Shown here piece by piece: positions 33,914-42,695 of a stretch of DNA of 64,000 nucleotides. The position numbers and the translations under genes were made by a program. The notes below the pieces were generated by a model, which worked only from the letters and a program-made list of their open reading frames with translations, did no database searches and was not told the DNA's origin. The stretch lies in assembly GCF_003001695.1 (NCBI RefSeq), contig NZ_PVYX01000001.1, positions 1,550,001-1,614,000 of the forward strand. The letters are read 5' to 3'. This stretch comes from Flagellimonas meridianipacifica (lineage in GTDB: Bacteria; Bacteroidota; Bacteroidia; Flavobacteriales; Flavobacteriaceae). Each line of letters starts with the position of its first letter. Position 1 is the stretch's first letter.

Positions 33914-34873
33914 ATGGCAAACGTTTTATGGTTACAAGGAGGTGCATGTAGTGGTAACACCATGTCCTTTTTGAATGCTGAAGAGCCCACCGTGGTCGAA
34001 TTGATTACGGATTTTGGACTGAAAATTCTTTGGCATCCGACCACGGGTCTTCAAATTGGAGATCAAGTGCAGGACTTATTAAAGGATATTCTGGATGGAA
34101 AAGTCCAAATGGATATTCTGGTGTACGAAGGCTCTTTGATTCAAGGACCTAATGGTACGGGAACTATGAATTATTTTGCAGACCGGCCCATGATGGATTG
34201 GATTAAGGAACTTTCCGAAGTGGCGGGTTACGTGGTTGCCATTGGAGATTGTGCGACTTGGGGAGGTATCCCAGCCGTGCCGCCAAATCCAAGTGAATCT
34301 ACTGGGCTACAATTTCACAAAAAAGCCAAAGGAGGTTTCTTGGGGGCAGATTACGTTTCCAAGGGAGGACTTCCAGTTATCAATATTCCGGGATGCCCAG
34401 CGCACCCTGATTGGATTACCCAAATTTTGGTAGCCATTGCCGTAGGAAGAATCGGAGATGTTTTAATCGATGAATATCACAGACCAAAAACGTTCTTCAC
34501 CAATTTCGTACAGGACGGTTGTACCAACGTAACGAATTTTGCCCAAAAGGTTGATGGCGGATTTGGCAGACGAGGCGGATGTCTCTTTTATGAGGTAGGT
34601 TGTAGAGGGCCAATGACCCGTGCAAGCTGTAATAATATCCTATGGAACAGACAATCCAGTAAAACTCGGGCAAACCATCCTTGCTTAGGTTGTACTGAAC
34701 CTGGTTTTCCCCATAACGATCTTCAGAAGGGGAGCGTCTTCAAAACTATGAAGTACTTGGGCTTTCTGCCTAAAGAAGTCCCAACAGGTAGAACAAAATT
34801 GGCCTATTACATGGAAGCTGGATTCCAAAAAGTGCTTCCAAAAAATCATAAGGTAATGGAGGCCTCAAAATAA
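33914..34873 (+). CDS. hupS: [NiFe]-hydrogenase small subunit, group 2a-like
   Basis: The protein has 319 residues. It carries the iron-sulfur clusters that pass electrons from H2. There is no Tat signal or C-terminal membrane anchor, so the enzyme is cytoplasmic, unlike membrane-bound group 1 enzymes. The N-terminal motif WLQGGACSGNTMSFLNAEEP matches cyanobacterial/Huc-type (group 2a) small subunits: Cys12 is present, but the usual second Cys of CxxC is Asn15. The remaining ligands appear in GDCATWGG, NIPGCPAHPDW, GCLFYEVGCRGPMTRASC and HPCLGCTEPGFP. A three-Cys proximal site fits the [3Fe-4S] clusters reported for mycobacterial Huc. It is the first gene of the operon, 26 bp before the large subunit. 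Confidence 0.93.
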   Translation: MANVLWLQGGACSGNTMSFLNAEEPTVVELITDFGLKILWHPTTGLQIGDQVQDLLKDILDGKVQMDILVYEGSLIQGPNGTGTMNYFADRPMMDWIKELSEVAGYVVAIGDCATWGGIPAVPPNPSESTGLQFHKKAKGGFLGADYVSKGGLPVINIPGCPAHPDWITQILVAIAVGRIGDVLIDEYHRPKTFFTNFVQDGCTNVTNFAQKVDGGFGRRGGCLFYEVGCRGPMTRASCNNILWNRQSSKTRANHPCLGCTEPGFPHNDLQKGSVFKTMKYLGFLPKEVPTGRTKLAYYMEAGFQKVLPKNHKVMEASK

Positions 34874-34899
34874 CTGAAAACAAACTATAACAAAATAAA

Positions 34900-36492
34900 A
34901 TGGCTGTTAAAGAATTAAATATATCTCCCGTTGGCCGTGTTGAAGGGGATTTGGATGTAAAAGTGTACATCGACCAAGGTAAGGTCACCAAAGCCCATAC
35001 CCAAGCGGCAATGTTCAGAGGCTTTGAAAAAATAATGGCGGGAAAAGACCCTCAATCAGGACTAATTGTAACTCCAAGAATTTGTGGTATTTGTGGTGGT
35101 TCGCACCTTTACTGTGCATCTTCTGCGTTGGATACTGCCTGGGGAACCAAATTGACTCCTAATGCATTATTGTTGAGGGCAATTGGTCAAGCTTCAGAAA
35201 CATTACAAAGTATTCCAAGATGGTATTATGCCATTTTTGCAACTGATTTGGCTAACAAGAAATTTGCCAACAGGCCCTTATATAAGGAAGTGGTAAAACG
35301 CTGGTCTGCCTATGTTGGGGAAACTTTTCAAATTGGACTTACGGCAAGTGCGCTTCCGGTTCAAATCTATGCATTATTCGGCGGACAATGGCCGCATTCC
35401 AGCTACATGGTCCCAGGTGGGGTAATGTGTGCGCCAACCCTGAAGGATATTACCAGGGCACATGCCATATTGAAGCAGTTTAAAAATGACTGGTTGGAAC
35501 CCGTTTGGTTGGGCTGTTCAATCGAACGCTATATGGAAATCAAGTCCTGGGACGATATGCTGGCCTGGGTAGAGGAAAACGAGTCACAAAAAAATAGTGA
35601 TTTAGGTTTGTTGATCAGAGCAGGTTTAGAATTTGGATTGGACAAATTTGGACAAGGAGTTGGTAAGTTCTTGACCACTGGCACCTATCTGCATAAGGAC
35701 TTGTACAACAATCCAACCATTGAAGGTAGGAACCATGCTTTGATTTCTTCAAGCGGTTTCTTTGATGGTGAAAATTGGCATGAGTTTGACCACCTAAAAG
35801 TGAGTGAGCACGTCAAGCATTCCTGGTTTGGTGATCAAGAAGATGGGTTGCACCCATGGGACGAGCCCATTCCTACCCCTGTTGAGTCCAGTCCGTTGGA
35901 GCATACTGACTTTAGTGGTAAGTATAGTTGGGCCAAATCTCCAAGATACGATGGGTACGCCTGCGAAACGGGACCATTGGCACGTTGCGTAATGAACGCT
36001 AATCCTAACAATAAAGAACATCAGATTCGAGATCCTTTATTTGGGGACATCATAAAGAAAATGGGACCAAGTGTGTTCACCCGTGTTTTGGCAAGGGTTC
36101 ATGAAGCGCCCCGCATTTATAAATTCATCGAGCAGTGGTTGTCAGAGATTGATTTGGATGGTGAGTTTTATATCAAACCGGAAGAGAAGGATGGAAAGGG
36201 CTTTGGAGCAACCGAAGCAGCAAGAGGAGCTTTGGCGCATTGGATTGAAATTGAAAATGGTGTTATTAAAAACTATCAGGTTATGGCGCCCACCACTTGG
36301 AATGTTGGCCCACAAGATGGTAATGACAACCCTGGACCTATAGAAAGTGCCTTGATGGGCACAACTATTGAAGACCCTCTGGATCCAGTAGAAGTGGGAA
36401 TTGTTGCCCGTTCATTTGATTCTTGTTTGGTATGTACGGTACATGCCCATGATGAAAAAAGCGGTGTCGAACTTTCAAAATTCAAATTATAG
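34900..36492 (+). CDS. hupL: [NiFe]-hydrogenase large subunit, group 2a-like
   Basis: The protein has 530 residues and holds the Ni-Fe(CN)2CO site. The L1 motif is RICGICGGSH (Cys62, Cys65) and the L2 motif DSCLVCTVH (Cys509, Cys512, His515). The 15 residues after His515 (AHDEKSGVELSKFKL) are the tail expected to be removed by the maturation endopeptidase once nickel is inserted. SPVGRVEGDLDVKVYID near the start is the conserved Glu-containing segment. All four nickel-binding Cys are present, so the protein should be catalytically competent. Neighbouring genes supply the protease and all six Hyp factors; no cytochrome b or diaphorase gene is next to it, so the electron acceptor is unknown. 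Confidence 0.95.
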   Translation: MAVKELNISPVGRVEGDLDVKVYIDQGKVTKAHTQAAMFRGFEKIMAGKDPQSGLIVTPRICGICGGSHLYCASSALDTAWGTKLTPNALLLRAIGQASETLQSIPRWYYAIFATDLANKKFANRPLYKEVVKRWSAYVGETFQIGLTASALPVQIYALFGGQWPHSSYMVPGGVMCAPTLKDITRAHAILKQFKNDWLEPVWLGCSIERYMEIKSWDDMLAWVEENESQKNSDLGLLIRAGLEFGLDKFGQGVGKFLTTGTYLHKDLYNNPTIEGRNHALISSSGFFDGENWHEFDHLKVSEHVKHSWFGDQEDGLHPWDEPIPTPVESSPLEHTDFSGKYSWAKSPRYDGYACETGPLARCVMNANPNNKEHQIRDPLFGDIIKKMGPSVFTRVLARVHEAPRIYKFIEQWLSEIDLDGEFYIKPEEKDGKGFGATEAARGALAHWIEIENGVIKNYQVMAPTTWNVGPQDGNDNPGPIESALMGTTIEDPLDPVEVGIVARSFDSCLVCTVHAHDEKSGVELSKFKL

Positions 36493-36525
36493 GAATTTAA
36501 AGGTTAAACAAAACAAGAATATTTT

Positions 36526-36560
36526 GAGACCTGTTGGGAATAATTAACCCAACAGGTCTC
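36526..36560 (+). terminator. Strong hairpin between hydrogenase structural and accessory genes
   Basis: Perfect 13-bp stem: GAGACCTGTTGGG at 36526-36538, a 9-nt loop, CCCAACAGGTCTC at 36548-36560, then ACTTTTC. The T-tract is weak, so it may act as a partial terminator or an mRNA-stabilising 3' end that lets the subunits be made in excess over maturation factors. Confidence 0.6.
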
Positions 36561-36591
36561 ACTTTTCAAAAACCGATTTTAACTGTAAGCT

Positions 36592-37071
36592 ATGAAAACA
36601 GCCATTATGGGCTTTGGAAACCCAGTAAGAAGTGATGACGCCATAGGTATTTACGTGATTGAAGAGCTCAGTAAAACTGTTGAAAATACTGACGAAATCA
36701 GCATTTTTGATATGGGCACTTCTGCTTTTGAAGTCTTGTTCGGACTTAAAGGACATGACAAAATCATCATGGTTGATGCGGTTATCAACTCAAATGAACC
36801 CGTTGGAACTTTGTTTAAGGTTCCAGCTGAGGAAGTTTTGAGAGCTCCGCAAGATGACCCCCTTGTTTTTTTGCACGGAATGAAATGGGACCAAGCGCTT
36901 TCCTATGCAAAGAAAATATTGGGCGAATCCTATCCGAAGGACATCAGCGTGTATCTAATAGCAATCGACAACACAAAATTGGAAATTGATTTAAGCGCTC
37001 CGGTCAAGGATGCTGGAGATAAAGTAGTTGTACATATTCTTGAAGAATTAAAGCAATTGAAGGTATCATGA
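36592..37071 (+). CDS. Hydrogenase maturation endopeptidase (HupD/HyaD/HupW family)
   Basis: The protein has 159 residues. It begins MKTAIMGFGNPVRSDDAIGIYVIEEL, the GxGNxxxxDDgvG motif of the nickel-dependent hydrogenase maturation proteases, in which the Asp (here in the DD pair) with another acidic residue and a downstream His senses nickel. FDMGTSAFEVLFGLKGHDKIIMVDAV is the second conserved segment. It should remove the 15-residue tail of the large subunit. It follows the hairpin at 36526-36560 and overlaps the next gene by 4 bp. Confidence 0.92.
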   Translation: MKTAIMGFGNPVRSDDAIGIYVIEELSKTVENTDEISIFDMGTSAFEVLFGLKGHDKIIMVDAVINSNEPVGTLFKVPAEEVLRAPQDDPLVFLHGMKWDQALSYAKKILGESYPKDISVYLIAIDNTKLEIDLSAPVKDAGDKVVVHILEELKQLKVS

Positions 37072-37385
37072 GTTCAGGTCTCTCTTTGCGTTCATCGCAC
37101 GTTTATTTAAGTGCAGAGTTGGCCAAAAAGGTATTTCAACAAGTGCACTATGCCTATGTCACGTATGTCAAGGACAAAGGACATTTATTGATAACGCCTG
37201 TAAGTAGTCAATGGTTTGTAAAAATGTACGAACCAACTCAGTTTTTACTGAAGGACCGAAATCTAAGGGGAGATAAAACCCTTGCCCTACGGGAAATTTT
37301 TATTGATAATGAACTTGATAGTACGGATCGCGATTTGGATTATGAGTGGATTGAAAAAACAAACCTCATTAAGGTAGCCATGTGA
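37068..37385 (+). CDS. Small conserved-position hydrogenase-operon protein, unknown (105 aa)
   Basis: I recognise no domain. The protein has 105 residues, no signal peptide and no transmembrane helix. The sequence is mixed alpha/beta with HVYLSAELAKKVFQQVHYAYVTYV, LLITPVSSQWFVKMYEPTQFLLKDRNLRGDKTLALREIFID and an acidic C-terminal third. The start overlaps the protease stop (ATGA), and its own stop overlaps the GTG start of the next gene, so it is translationally coupled on both sides. The position between protease and TPR protein suggests a role in hydrogenase assembly, anchoring or electron transfer; I cannot say which. Confidence 0.7.
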   Translation: MSSGLSLRSSHVYLSAELAKKVFQQVHYAYVTYVKDKGHLLITPVSSQWFVKMYEPTQFLLKDRNLRGDKTLALREIFIDNELDSTDRDLDYEWIEKTNLIKVAM

Positions 37386-37648
37386 AAAACAAGACTGATA
37401 ATAATGATGATTGGTTACTGGATGCTGAGGTACAAACAAGAGTTGTTGAAGAGAAAGGAAGATGGGTGGTCTCGCTTGTTTTTATTGACACCAAAGACCC
37501 TTCTCGAATTTTGGTCAACGAGATTGCGGATTATAGGTCAAAGCGATTAGCTGAAATTGCAGCTTTGAACATGAAACAAACGGCAGAGAAAGACCCAAGG
37601 GGCACTCAAAAAGTGAAAAAGGATGATTACGATATTAACAACAACTGA
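37382..37648 (+). CDS. Small hydrogenase-operon protein, unknown (88 aa)
   Basis: A GTG start at 37382 overlaps the stop of the 105-residue gene (GTGA). The 88-residue protein has a beta-rich core (DAEVQTRVVEEKGRWVVSLVFIDTKDPSRILVNEIADYRSKRLAEIAALNM) and a charged, flexible C-terminus ending DYDINNN. It has no cysteines, no signal and no membrane segment, so it is not a ferredoxin or an anchor by itself. It looks like a small cytoplasmic partner protein. The function is unknown; the operon position is the only clue. Confidence 0.65.
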   Translation: MKNKTDNNDDWLLDAEVQTRVVEEKGRWVVSLVFIDTKDPSRILVNEIADYRSKRLAEIAALNMKQTAEKDPRGTQKVKKDDYDINNN

Positions 37649-37670
37649 GCACGAATTCCATATTAAGGAA

Positions 37671-39098
37671 ATGATTGATTCGGTGGACCGGTTAAATGAA
37701 TTGGTCCAAGTATCGATTGAGGATACACCTTCGGAAAAAAGCGATAAAATACTTCGCATAGAAGGGAAGAAAATCCATTCAACTATTGATTGGTTCGATA
37801 CCGAACCTCCTTACCTTTTTCCTTCCGTGGAATTGAGTGAAGGCAATTTGTTAGCTATCCTTTTCTATAAAATAGGAAACGAGCAACAAGCCTTTCAATA
37901 TGTTTCGGAATCGGATACGCTATACAAGCATTTGTTGTTAGCCACCAAACTGAAGTTTGGTTATGAAATTGAACAGGAAGAGCAATCCGATTTGAGTGCG
38001 CATAACAAAGCCATTCTACATCACTATGGCAATCTCTCTCCAAGAATCAGTTTTAATGAGTTGCGAGAACTTTACGCAAATGCCCTTCAACAGGCGAATA
38101 GTGCCGATGTAAAAAGCTATACGGCCAAACACTATCTCAATCTGTTATTGGATGCTCAATTGTTTGAAGATACCATAGTGGCGAGTGAAGCCTTCCTTAA
38201 AGAGGCAAAATCGGAGGCTGCCCAAATAGCCTTATCAATTCAATGGTGCACCGCTAGGTTTAAAAATTTACAGCTTCCCTACGATTCAGATACGCTAAAA
38301 AGCATCTTAGTAAAACAAGAAGAATGTATTCAATATCTTCAATCACATGATTTACATTTAAATGCAGCCCTATTGGCCATGGAAGCCTGTGATGTAGCCA
38401 ATTTTCTAGGGGATTTTCCTTTGGCCAAAGAACACATCAATATGGCTATCAAAACATTTAAAGTCGAAGAGGCCACTGAATTTTTGGGGGAGGCCGGTTT
38501 GAAAAAAGCACATTTGCTATACCACTGGTCCAAGAATGGAAGTCCACAATATTACAAGGCTGCGATTAATGCCTTTCAAGACACCTTGAAGGTCTTTAAA
38601 AAAGATAGTTATCCAGATTACTTTGCAGAAATCCAGCATTCCTTGGCATTAATTTATTCCGAGATTCCTGCACCGCCAGATGAAAAACCGATGTGGACCG
38701 CGTTTTGCGCTTCGGCTTTTAAGGAAGCGTTGGAATTCTATACAAAGGAGACACGCCCCTACGAACACGCCATGGTTTGCCATAATTATGCTACCGCTTT
38801 GATGGATTTTCCACCTGCAAAACTTCACAACAATCATGAAAAGGCCTATGGTCTTTTTGAAAAGGCTTTGGAAATCCGAACTAAAGAAAAATATCCTACC
38901 GAACGTGCATTGACCCTTTTGAACCAATTGGAACTGGGTTGGCTGATGCACAATGAAGATGGAAAAGAGGAGGAAAAAAGGTTAGAATCCATGCGAAGAA
39001 AGGCAGAAGAAATAACATCATTGGTGACCGATGAAAATCTATTGAATCGAGCCAAGGAACAACTGGAAAGATTAGATAGATTAAAGACCATAATTTAA
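37671..39098 (+). CDS. TPR-rich protein of the hydrogenase operon
   Basis: The start is set at the ATG at 37671, which has a good AAGGAA upstream; an earlier ATG at 37623 would overlap the previous gene by 26 bp. This gives 475 residues. After about 130 residues of mixed structure the protein is almost all helix pairs in a tetratricopeptide pattern (AALLAMEACDVANFLGDFPLAKEHINMAIKTF; YEHAMVCHNYATALMDFPPAK; HEKAYGLFEKALEIRTKEKYP). TPR arrays hold partner proteins together. TPR proteins occur in some other group 2a hydrogenase loci, so a scaffold or assembly role is plausible but not shown. Confidence 0.78.
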   Translation: MIDSVDRLNELVQVSIEDTPSEKSDKILRIEGKKIHSTIDWFDTEPPYLFPSVELSEGNLLAILFYKIGNEQQAFQYVSESDTLYKHLLLATKLKFGYEIEQEEQSDLSAHNKAILHHYGNLSPRISFNELRELYANALQQANSADVKSYTAKHYLNLLLDAQLFEDTIVASEAFLKEAKSEAAQIALSIQWCTARFKNLQLPYDSDTLKSILVKQEECIQYLQSHDLHLNAALLAMEACDVANFLGDFPLAKEHINMAIKTFKVEEATEFLGEAGLKKAHLLYHWSKNGSPQYYKAAINAFQDTLKVFKKDSYPDYFAEIQHSLALIYSEIPAPPDEKPMWTAFCASAFKEALEFYTKETRPYEHAMVCHNYATALMDFPPAKLHNNHEKAYGLFEKALEIRTKEKYPTERALTLLNQLELGWLMHNEDGKEEEKRLESMRRKAEEITSLVTDENLLNRAKEQLERLDRLKTII

Positions 39099-39102
39099 GC
39101 TT

Positions 39103-39450
39103 ATGCACGAGACATCCATAGTAAATAGCATTATGAAGACCTTGGAATTGGAGTTTGAAAAAGAAAAGCTCGATAAGATGAAGTCCATTCACCTAAAGGT
39201 GGGCATTCTTTCCAATATCGAACCTAGGTTACTTCATAACGCCTATAGTGCATACCATATGATGCATCCGGAGTACAGTGCTGTTACCTTGAATATAGAA
39301 TCCACAGAGCTCAAAATTCAATGTGAGGTCTGTAATCATATCACCCAGATTAAGAATTATCGGTTCCTCTGCGAAAACTGTGGACGACCAAGCAAGAATA
39401 TTATCCAAGGAGAAGAATTGTTAATACATAAAGTTGAATTTGAAGATTAA
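39103..39450 (+). CDS. hypA: Hydrogenase nickel-insertion protein HypA
   Basis: The protein has 115 residues and starts MHETSIV: the N-terminal Met-His-Glu binds nickel in HypA. The zinc site is CEVCNHITQIKNYRFLCENC (two CxxC pairs). With HypB it delivers nickel to the large subunit. It lies 4 bp after the TPR gene stop and 3 bp before hypB. The order hypA-hypB-hypF-hypC-hypD-hypE is complete. Confidence 0.95.
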   Translation: MHETSIVNSIMKTLELEFEKEKLDKMKSIHLKVGILSNIEPRLLHNAYSAYHMMHPEYSAVTLNIESTELKIQCEVCNHITQIKNYRFLCENCGRPSKNIIQGEELLIHKVEFED

Positions 39451-39453
39451 ATC

Positions 39454-40152
39454 ATGATAGAAAAGTCACCCAAAACCGCTAGAGGTTCCGTACAGTGTGA
39501 AAACACCAACATACACTTATTAAAGGCCAACGATTTTGTTGCGGATATCATCCGTAAAGAAATCGCAAAGACCAAAACCCTTTTGATTAATGTTACCTCT
39601 TCGCCGGGAAGTGGTAAAACCACGTTGATGCAAAAAACCGCTGAAAAGTTGAAAGACAAAATCAACATGGCCGTGATGGTTGGGGATTTGGAAACCGAAC
39701 GGGATGCCGAACGCATTCGTGAAACCGGAATTCACGCCCTTCAAATCGTTACAGGGGGTATATGTCATTTAGAAGCACAGATGGTGCATCAAGTACTAGA
39801 TAAGTTTGATTTGGAAAACTTGGACCTATTATTCATCGAGAATGTTGGGAATTTGGTTTGTCCTGCTTCATTTGATTTGGGAGAAGACTACCGAGTGACC
39901 TTGTTGGCCACTACAGAGGGAGATGACAAACCTAAAAAGTATCCTAAAATGTTCTTGACCACGGATTTAATGCTGGTCTCCAAGTCGGATTTATTGCCTT
40001 ATCTACCCTTTACGTTGGAAGCAGTTACAAAGGATGCTCGAGAGGTAAATCATGAACTGGAAGTCATCCAGATTTCTTCCCTAACGGATGAAGGTATTGA
40101 TGAATGGTGTGACTGGTTAGTGGAAAAAATAAACGATAAGAAAGGCTTTTAA
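39454..40152 (+). CDS. hypB: Hydrogenase nickel-incorporation GTPase HypB
   Basis: The protein has 232 residues. The G1 loop is SSPGSGKTTL, followed by VGDLETERDAERI, TGGICHLEAQMV and FIENVGNLVCPASFDLGE. It lacks the N-terminal poly-His nickel store of some HypB proteins, so it is the minimal type. It hydrolyses GTP while passing nickel via HypA to the hydrogenase large subunit in the cytoplasm. Confidence 0.95.
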   Translation: MIEKSPKTARGSVQCENTNIHLLKANDFVADIIRKEIAKTKTLLINVTSSPGSGKTTLMQKTAEKLKDKINMAVMVGDLETERDAERIRETGIHALQIVTGGICHLEAQMVHQVLDKFDLENLDLLFIENVGNLVCPASFDLGEDYRVTLLATTEGDDKPKKYPKMFLTTDLMLVSKSDLLPYLPFTLEAVTKDAREVNHELEVIQISSLTDEGIDEWCDWLVEKINDKKGF

Positions 40153-40157
40153 GCCGA

Positions 40158-42413
40158 ATGCTTAAAACCTTCAAAATACAAGTAGGAGGTCAAGTACAAG
40201 GAGTCGGGTTTCGTCCCTTTGTCTTTAACTTGGCCCAAAAACACCAACTAAAAGGTACGGTAAGCAATAATGCCAATGGGGTATTGATTTATGTGAATGG
40301 AACAAAAGAGGAGTTAATGAATTTTATGGAGGACATTTTGGAAAAAGCACCAGATGCTGCCATCATCCAAGGTCATTCTATGGATGAAATTGAACCCAGG
40401 GAATTTGAAAACTTTTCCATTGTTCCCTCTCAAAAAACCGCCAAAGTAGCGATACCGCTCACAGCGGATTTTGCCATTTGCAACTCCTGTAAAAAAGAAA
40501 TTCAGGACCCAAGCAATCGTAGATATCGTTACGCCTTTACCACCTGCACACAATGTGGACCAAGATATGCCATCACACAAAAGTTTCCTTTTGAAAGGGC
40601 GCTTACCACAATGGGCCAGTTCACTATGTGTGAGAGTTGTGTGATTGAGTATAAGAACCCAAAGGATTCCAGATTCCATTCCCAAACCAATAGTTGTATT
40701 GATTGTGGAATAAAGATGAAGCTACTAGCGAATTCAGGAGAACCGATTTCTGTCGAAAATGAAAGAGAGATATTGAGTACTGTCGCACGTTTCCTAAAGG
40801 AAGGAGCGATAGTGGCTTTGAAAAATACTAGTGGTTATCTCTTATGTGCGGATGCCACAAATCCCGAAGTAGTCAAAAAATTACGAGAACGAAAACAGCG
40901 TCCGACCAAACCGTTTGCTTTGTTGTATCCGAACATGGAAAAAATCCGTGAAGCCTTCCATGTATCCAATCATGAACAGAGAGCTCTTGAATCGAGAGTT
41001 TGTCCTATTGTGCTTCTAGATGCCAAGCAACAAACAAAAGGGCACCTTGCTGAGGGAGTAGCTCCTGGATTAGACCGTTATGGGGTCATGTTACCCTCAA
41101 GTGCCTTGTTGACCTTACTTGCAATAGAAACACAAACCCCTTTGGTAGCTACAAGTGGAAATATTCACGGTTCACCTATTCTTTCCTCGGAAAAAGAGGC
41201 TAGAGAAAAGTTGAGTACTGTAGCAGACTACTTTTTGAACCATAACTTGGAAATTGTTTTTCCTCAAGATGATTCGGTAATGCATTTCGCTGATAAGCAA
41301 CGAATTTTACTGCGCCGTTCCAGAGGATTGGCTCCTAATCTTATGGGATACACGCCCAAGCCTAGCGAGAAGGTGTTGGCTATGGGCGCACATTTAAAAA
41401 GTACCTTGGCATTTACTCCTAATGGACACACCTATCTAAGTCCGTATTTTGGAAATTTAGATTCTTACGAGGTATTGCAGCGTTACACGGACACCCTACA
41501 ACGTTATACCCAACTATTTGAAGAATTGCCTGAAGTGGTTTTGGTAGATAAGCATCCTGCTTATCAAAGCACGATTTTAGGAAAAGAACTCGCCACAAAT
41601 TGGAAAGTTACCGTGGTTGAGGTGCAACACCATAAAGCACATTTTGCAGGTGTTTTGGCAGAGCATGATTTGTTCGAAATCAAGAAACCTGTTCTCGGAG
41701 TGATTTGGGACGGAACTGGTCTGGGTGACGACGGTATGATTTGGGGTGGGGAGTTTTTTGTGTATCAGAATCACCAAATAGAACTGAAGGCACATTTTGA
41801 ATATTTTGACACCTTGGCTGGGGATAAAATGGCTAAAGAACCTCGATTGTCATTGTTCAGTTTAGTCAATTCGGAAGCTGAGGTTGAAGACAAATTTTCA
41901 AAAGCTGAAATTAAGATTTACCAAAAACTTAAGGAGAACTCAAAACTCGGAACATCATCGGTTGGCAGATTGTTTGATGCGGTTGCTTCTTTGTTGGATG
42001 TATTGGATGTTTCCACCTATGAAGGAGAAGCTGCGCTGCTTTTGGAAAATCTGGCTTGGCAGTATCCAGGGGAATGTATCGATTTGTTAGAGGGCAAATC
42101 CTTTGGAAATGTTCCTTCAAAAGCAATTATGGAACGCCTTATTGCCTTAAAACATAAAGGAGAATCCAAAGCCAAATTAGCAGCCAGTTTCATTTATACC
42201 TTGGCAAGGGTAGTGGTTAAAATGGCAATTACTTTTAAAATATCAACGATTGCCTGTAGCGGGGGTGTGTTTCAAAATCGCCTTTTGGTACAGACTTTAA
42301 TGGGTATGGCTGAAGAAGATGACATTAGCTTCCTGTTTCATAAGGAAATGTCAAGTAACGATGAAAATATAGCACTGGGCCAATTGGCCTATTACCAAAA
42401 CATAAAAGAATAA
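40158..42413 (+). CDS. hypF: Carbamoyltransferase HypF
   Basis: The protein has 751 residues of full length. Order: N-terminal acylphosphatase domain (VGGQVQGVGFRPFVFNLAQ), zinc-finger region with four CxxC pairs (CNSCKKEIQ, CTQCGPRYA, CESC, CIDCG), YrdC-like domain (KNTSGYLLCADA ... RPTKPFALL), then a Kae1-like ATPase domain (VQHHKAHFAGVLAEH, IWDGTGLGDDGMIWGGE, CSGGVFQNRLL). It makes thiocarbamate on HypE from carbamoyl phosphate, the source of the iron-bound cyanides. Confidence 0.96.
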   Translation: MLKTFKIQVGGQVQGVGFRPFVFNLAQKHQLKGTVSNNANGVLIYVNGTKEELMNFMEDILEKAPDAAIIQGHSMDEIEPREFENFSIVPSQKTAKVAIPLTADFAICNSCKKEIQDPSNRRYRYAFTTCTQCGPRYAITQKFPFERALTTMGQFTMCESCVIEYKNPKDSRFHSQTNSCIDCGIKMKLLANSGEPISVENEREILSTVARFLKEGAIVALKNTSGYLLCADATNPEVVKKLRERKQRPTKPFALLYPNMEKIREAFHVSNHEQRALESRVCPIVLLDAKQQTKGHLAEGVAPGLDRYGVMLPSSALLTLLAIETQTPLVATSGNIHGSPILSSEKEAREKLSTVADYFLNHNLEIVFPQDDSVMHFADKQRILLRRSRGLAPNLMGYTPKPSEKVLAMGAHLKSTLAFTPNGHTYLSPYFGNLDSYEVLQRYTDTLQRYTQLFEELPEVVLVDKHPAYQSTILGKELATNWKVTVVEVQHHKAHFAGVLAEHDLFEIKKPVLGVIWDGTGLGDDGMIWGGEFFVYQNHQIELKAHFEYFDTLAGDKMAKEPRLSLFSLVNSEAEVEDKFSKAEIKIYQKLKENSKLGTSSVGRLFDAVASLLDVLDVSTYEGEAALLLENLAWQYPGECIDLLEGKSFGNVPSKAIMERLIALKHKGESKAKLAASFIYTLARVVVKMAITFKISTIACSGGVFQNRLLVQTLMGMAEEDDISFLFHKEMSSNDENIALGQLAYYQNIKE

Positions 42414-42416
42414 GTT

Positions 42417-42692
42417 ATGTGTTTAGCGATTCCAGGAAAAATTAAAAGTATTGAGACCATCCACAATGGTCTGGTGCGTATGGCGAAAGTTTCCTTTGGC
42501 GGTATTACCAAAGAAGCAAGTTTGGAGATGCTCCCGGATGCAAAAGTGGACGATTATGTATTGGTTCACGTTGGGGTGGCAATTAGTAAAGTGGATGAAG
42601 AAGAGGCCCAAAAAACGTTCAGCTATTTGGAAGAAATAGGAGAGTTGGGCGAATTGGAAGATGTGGACGAATATTTACCAAAAAAAGAGTAG
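42417..42692 (+). CDS. hypC: Hydrogenase assembly chaperone HypC
   Basis: The protein has 91 residues and begins MCLAIPGKI; Cys2 contacts the iron of the Fe(CN)2CO unit while it is carried from HypD to the large subunit. The small OB fold shows VSFGGITKEASLEMLPDAKVDDYVLVHVGVAI. It sits 3 bp after hypF and 3 bp before hypD. Confidence 0.95.
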   Translation: MCLAIPGKIKSIETIHNGLVRMAKVSFGGITKEASLEMLPDAKVDDYVLVHVGVAISKVDEEEAQKTFSYLEEIGELGELEDVDEYLPKKE

Positions 42693-42695
42693 GTT

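Noticed and set aside
33914..34873. Membrane-bound group 1 hydrogenase
   Set aside because: No Tat signal, no C-terminal anchor and no cytochrome b gene; the N-terminal motif is of the cytoplasmic group 2a type.
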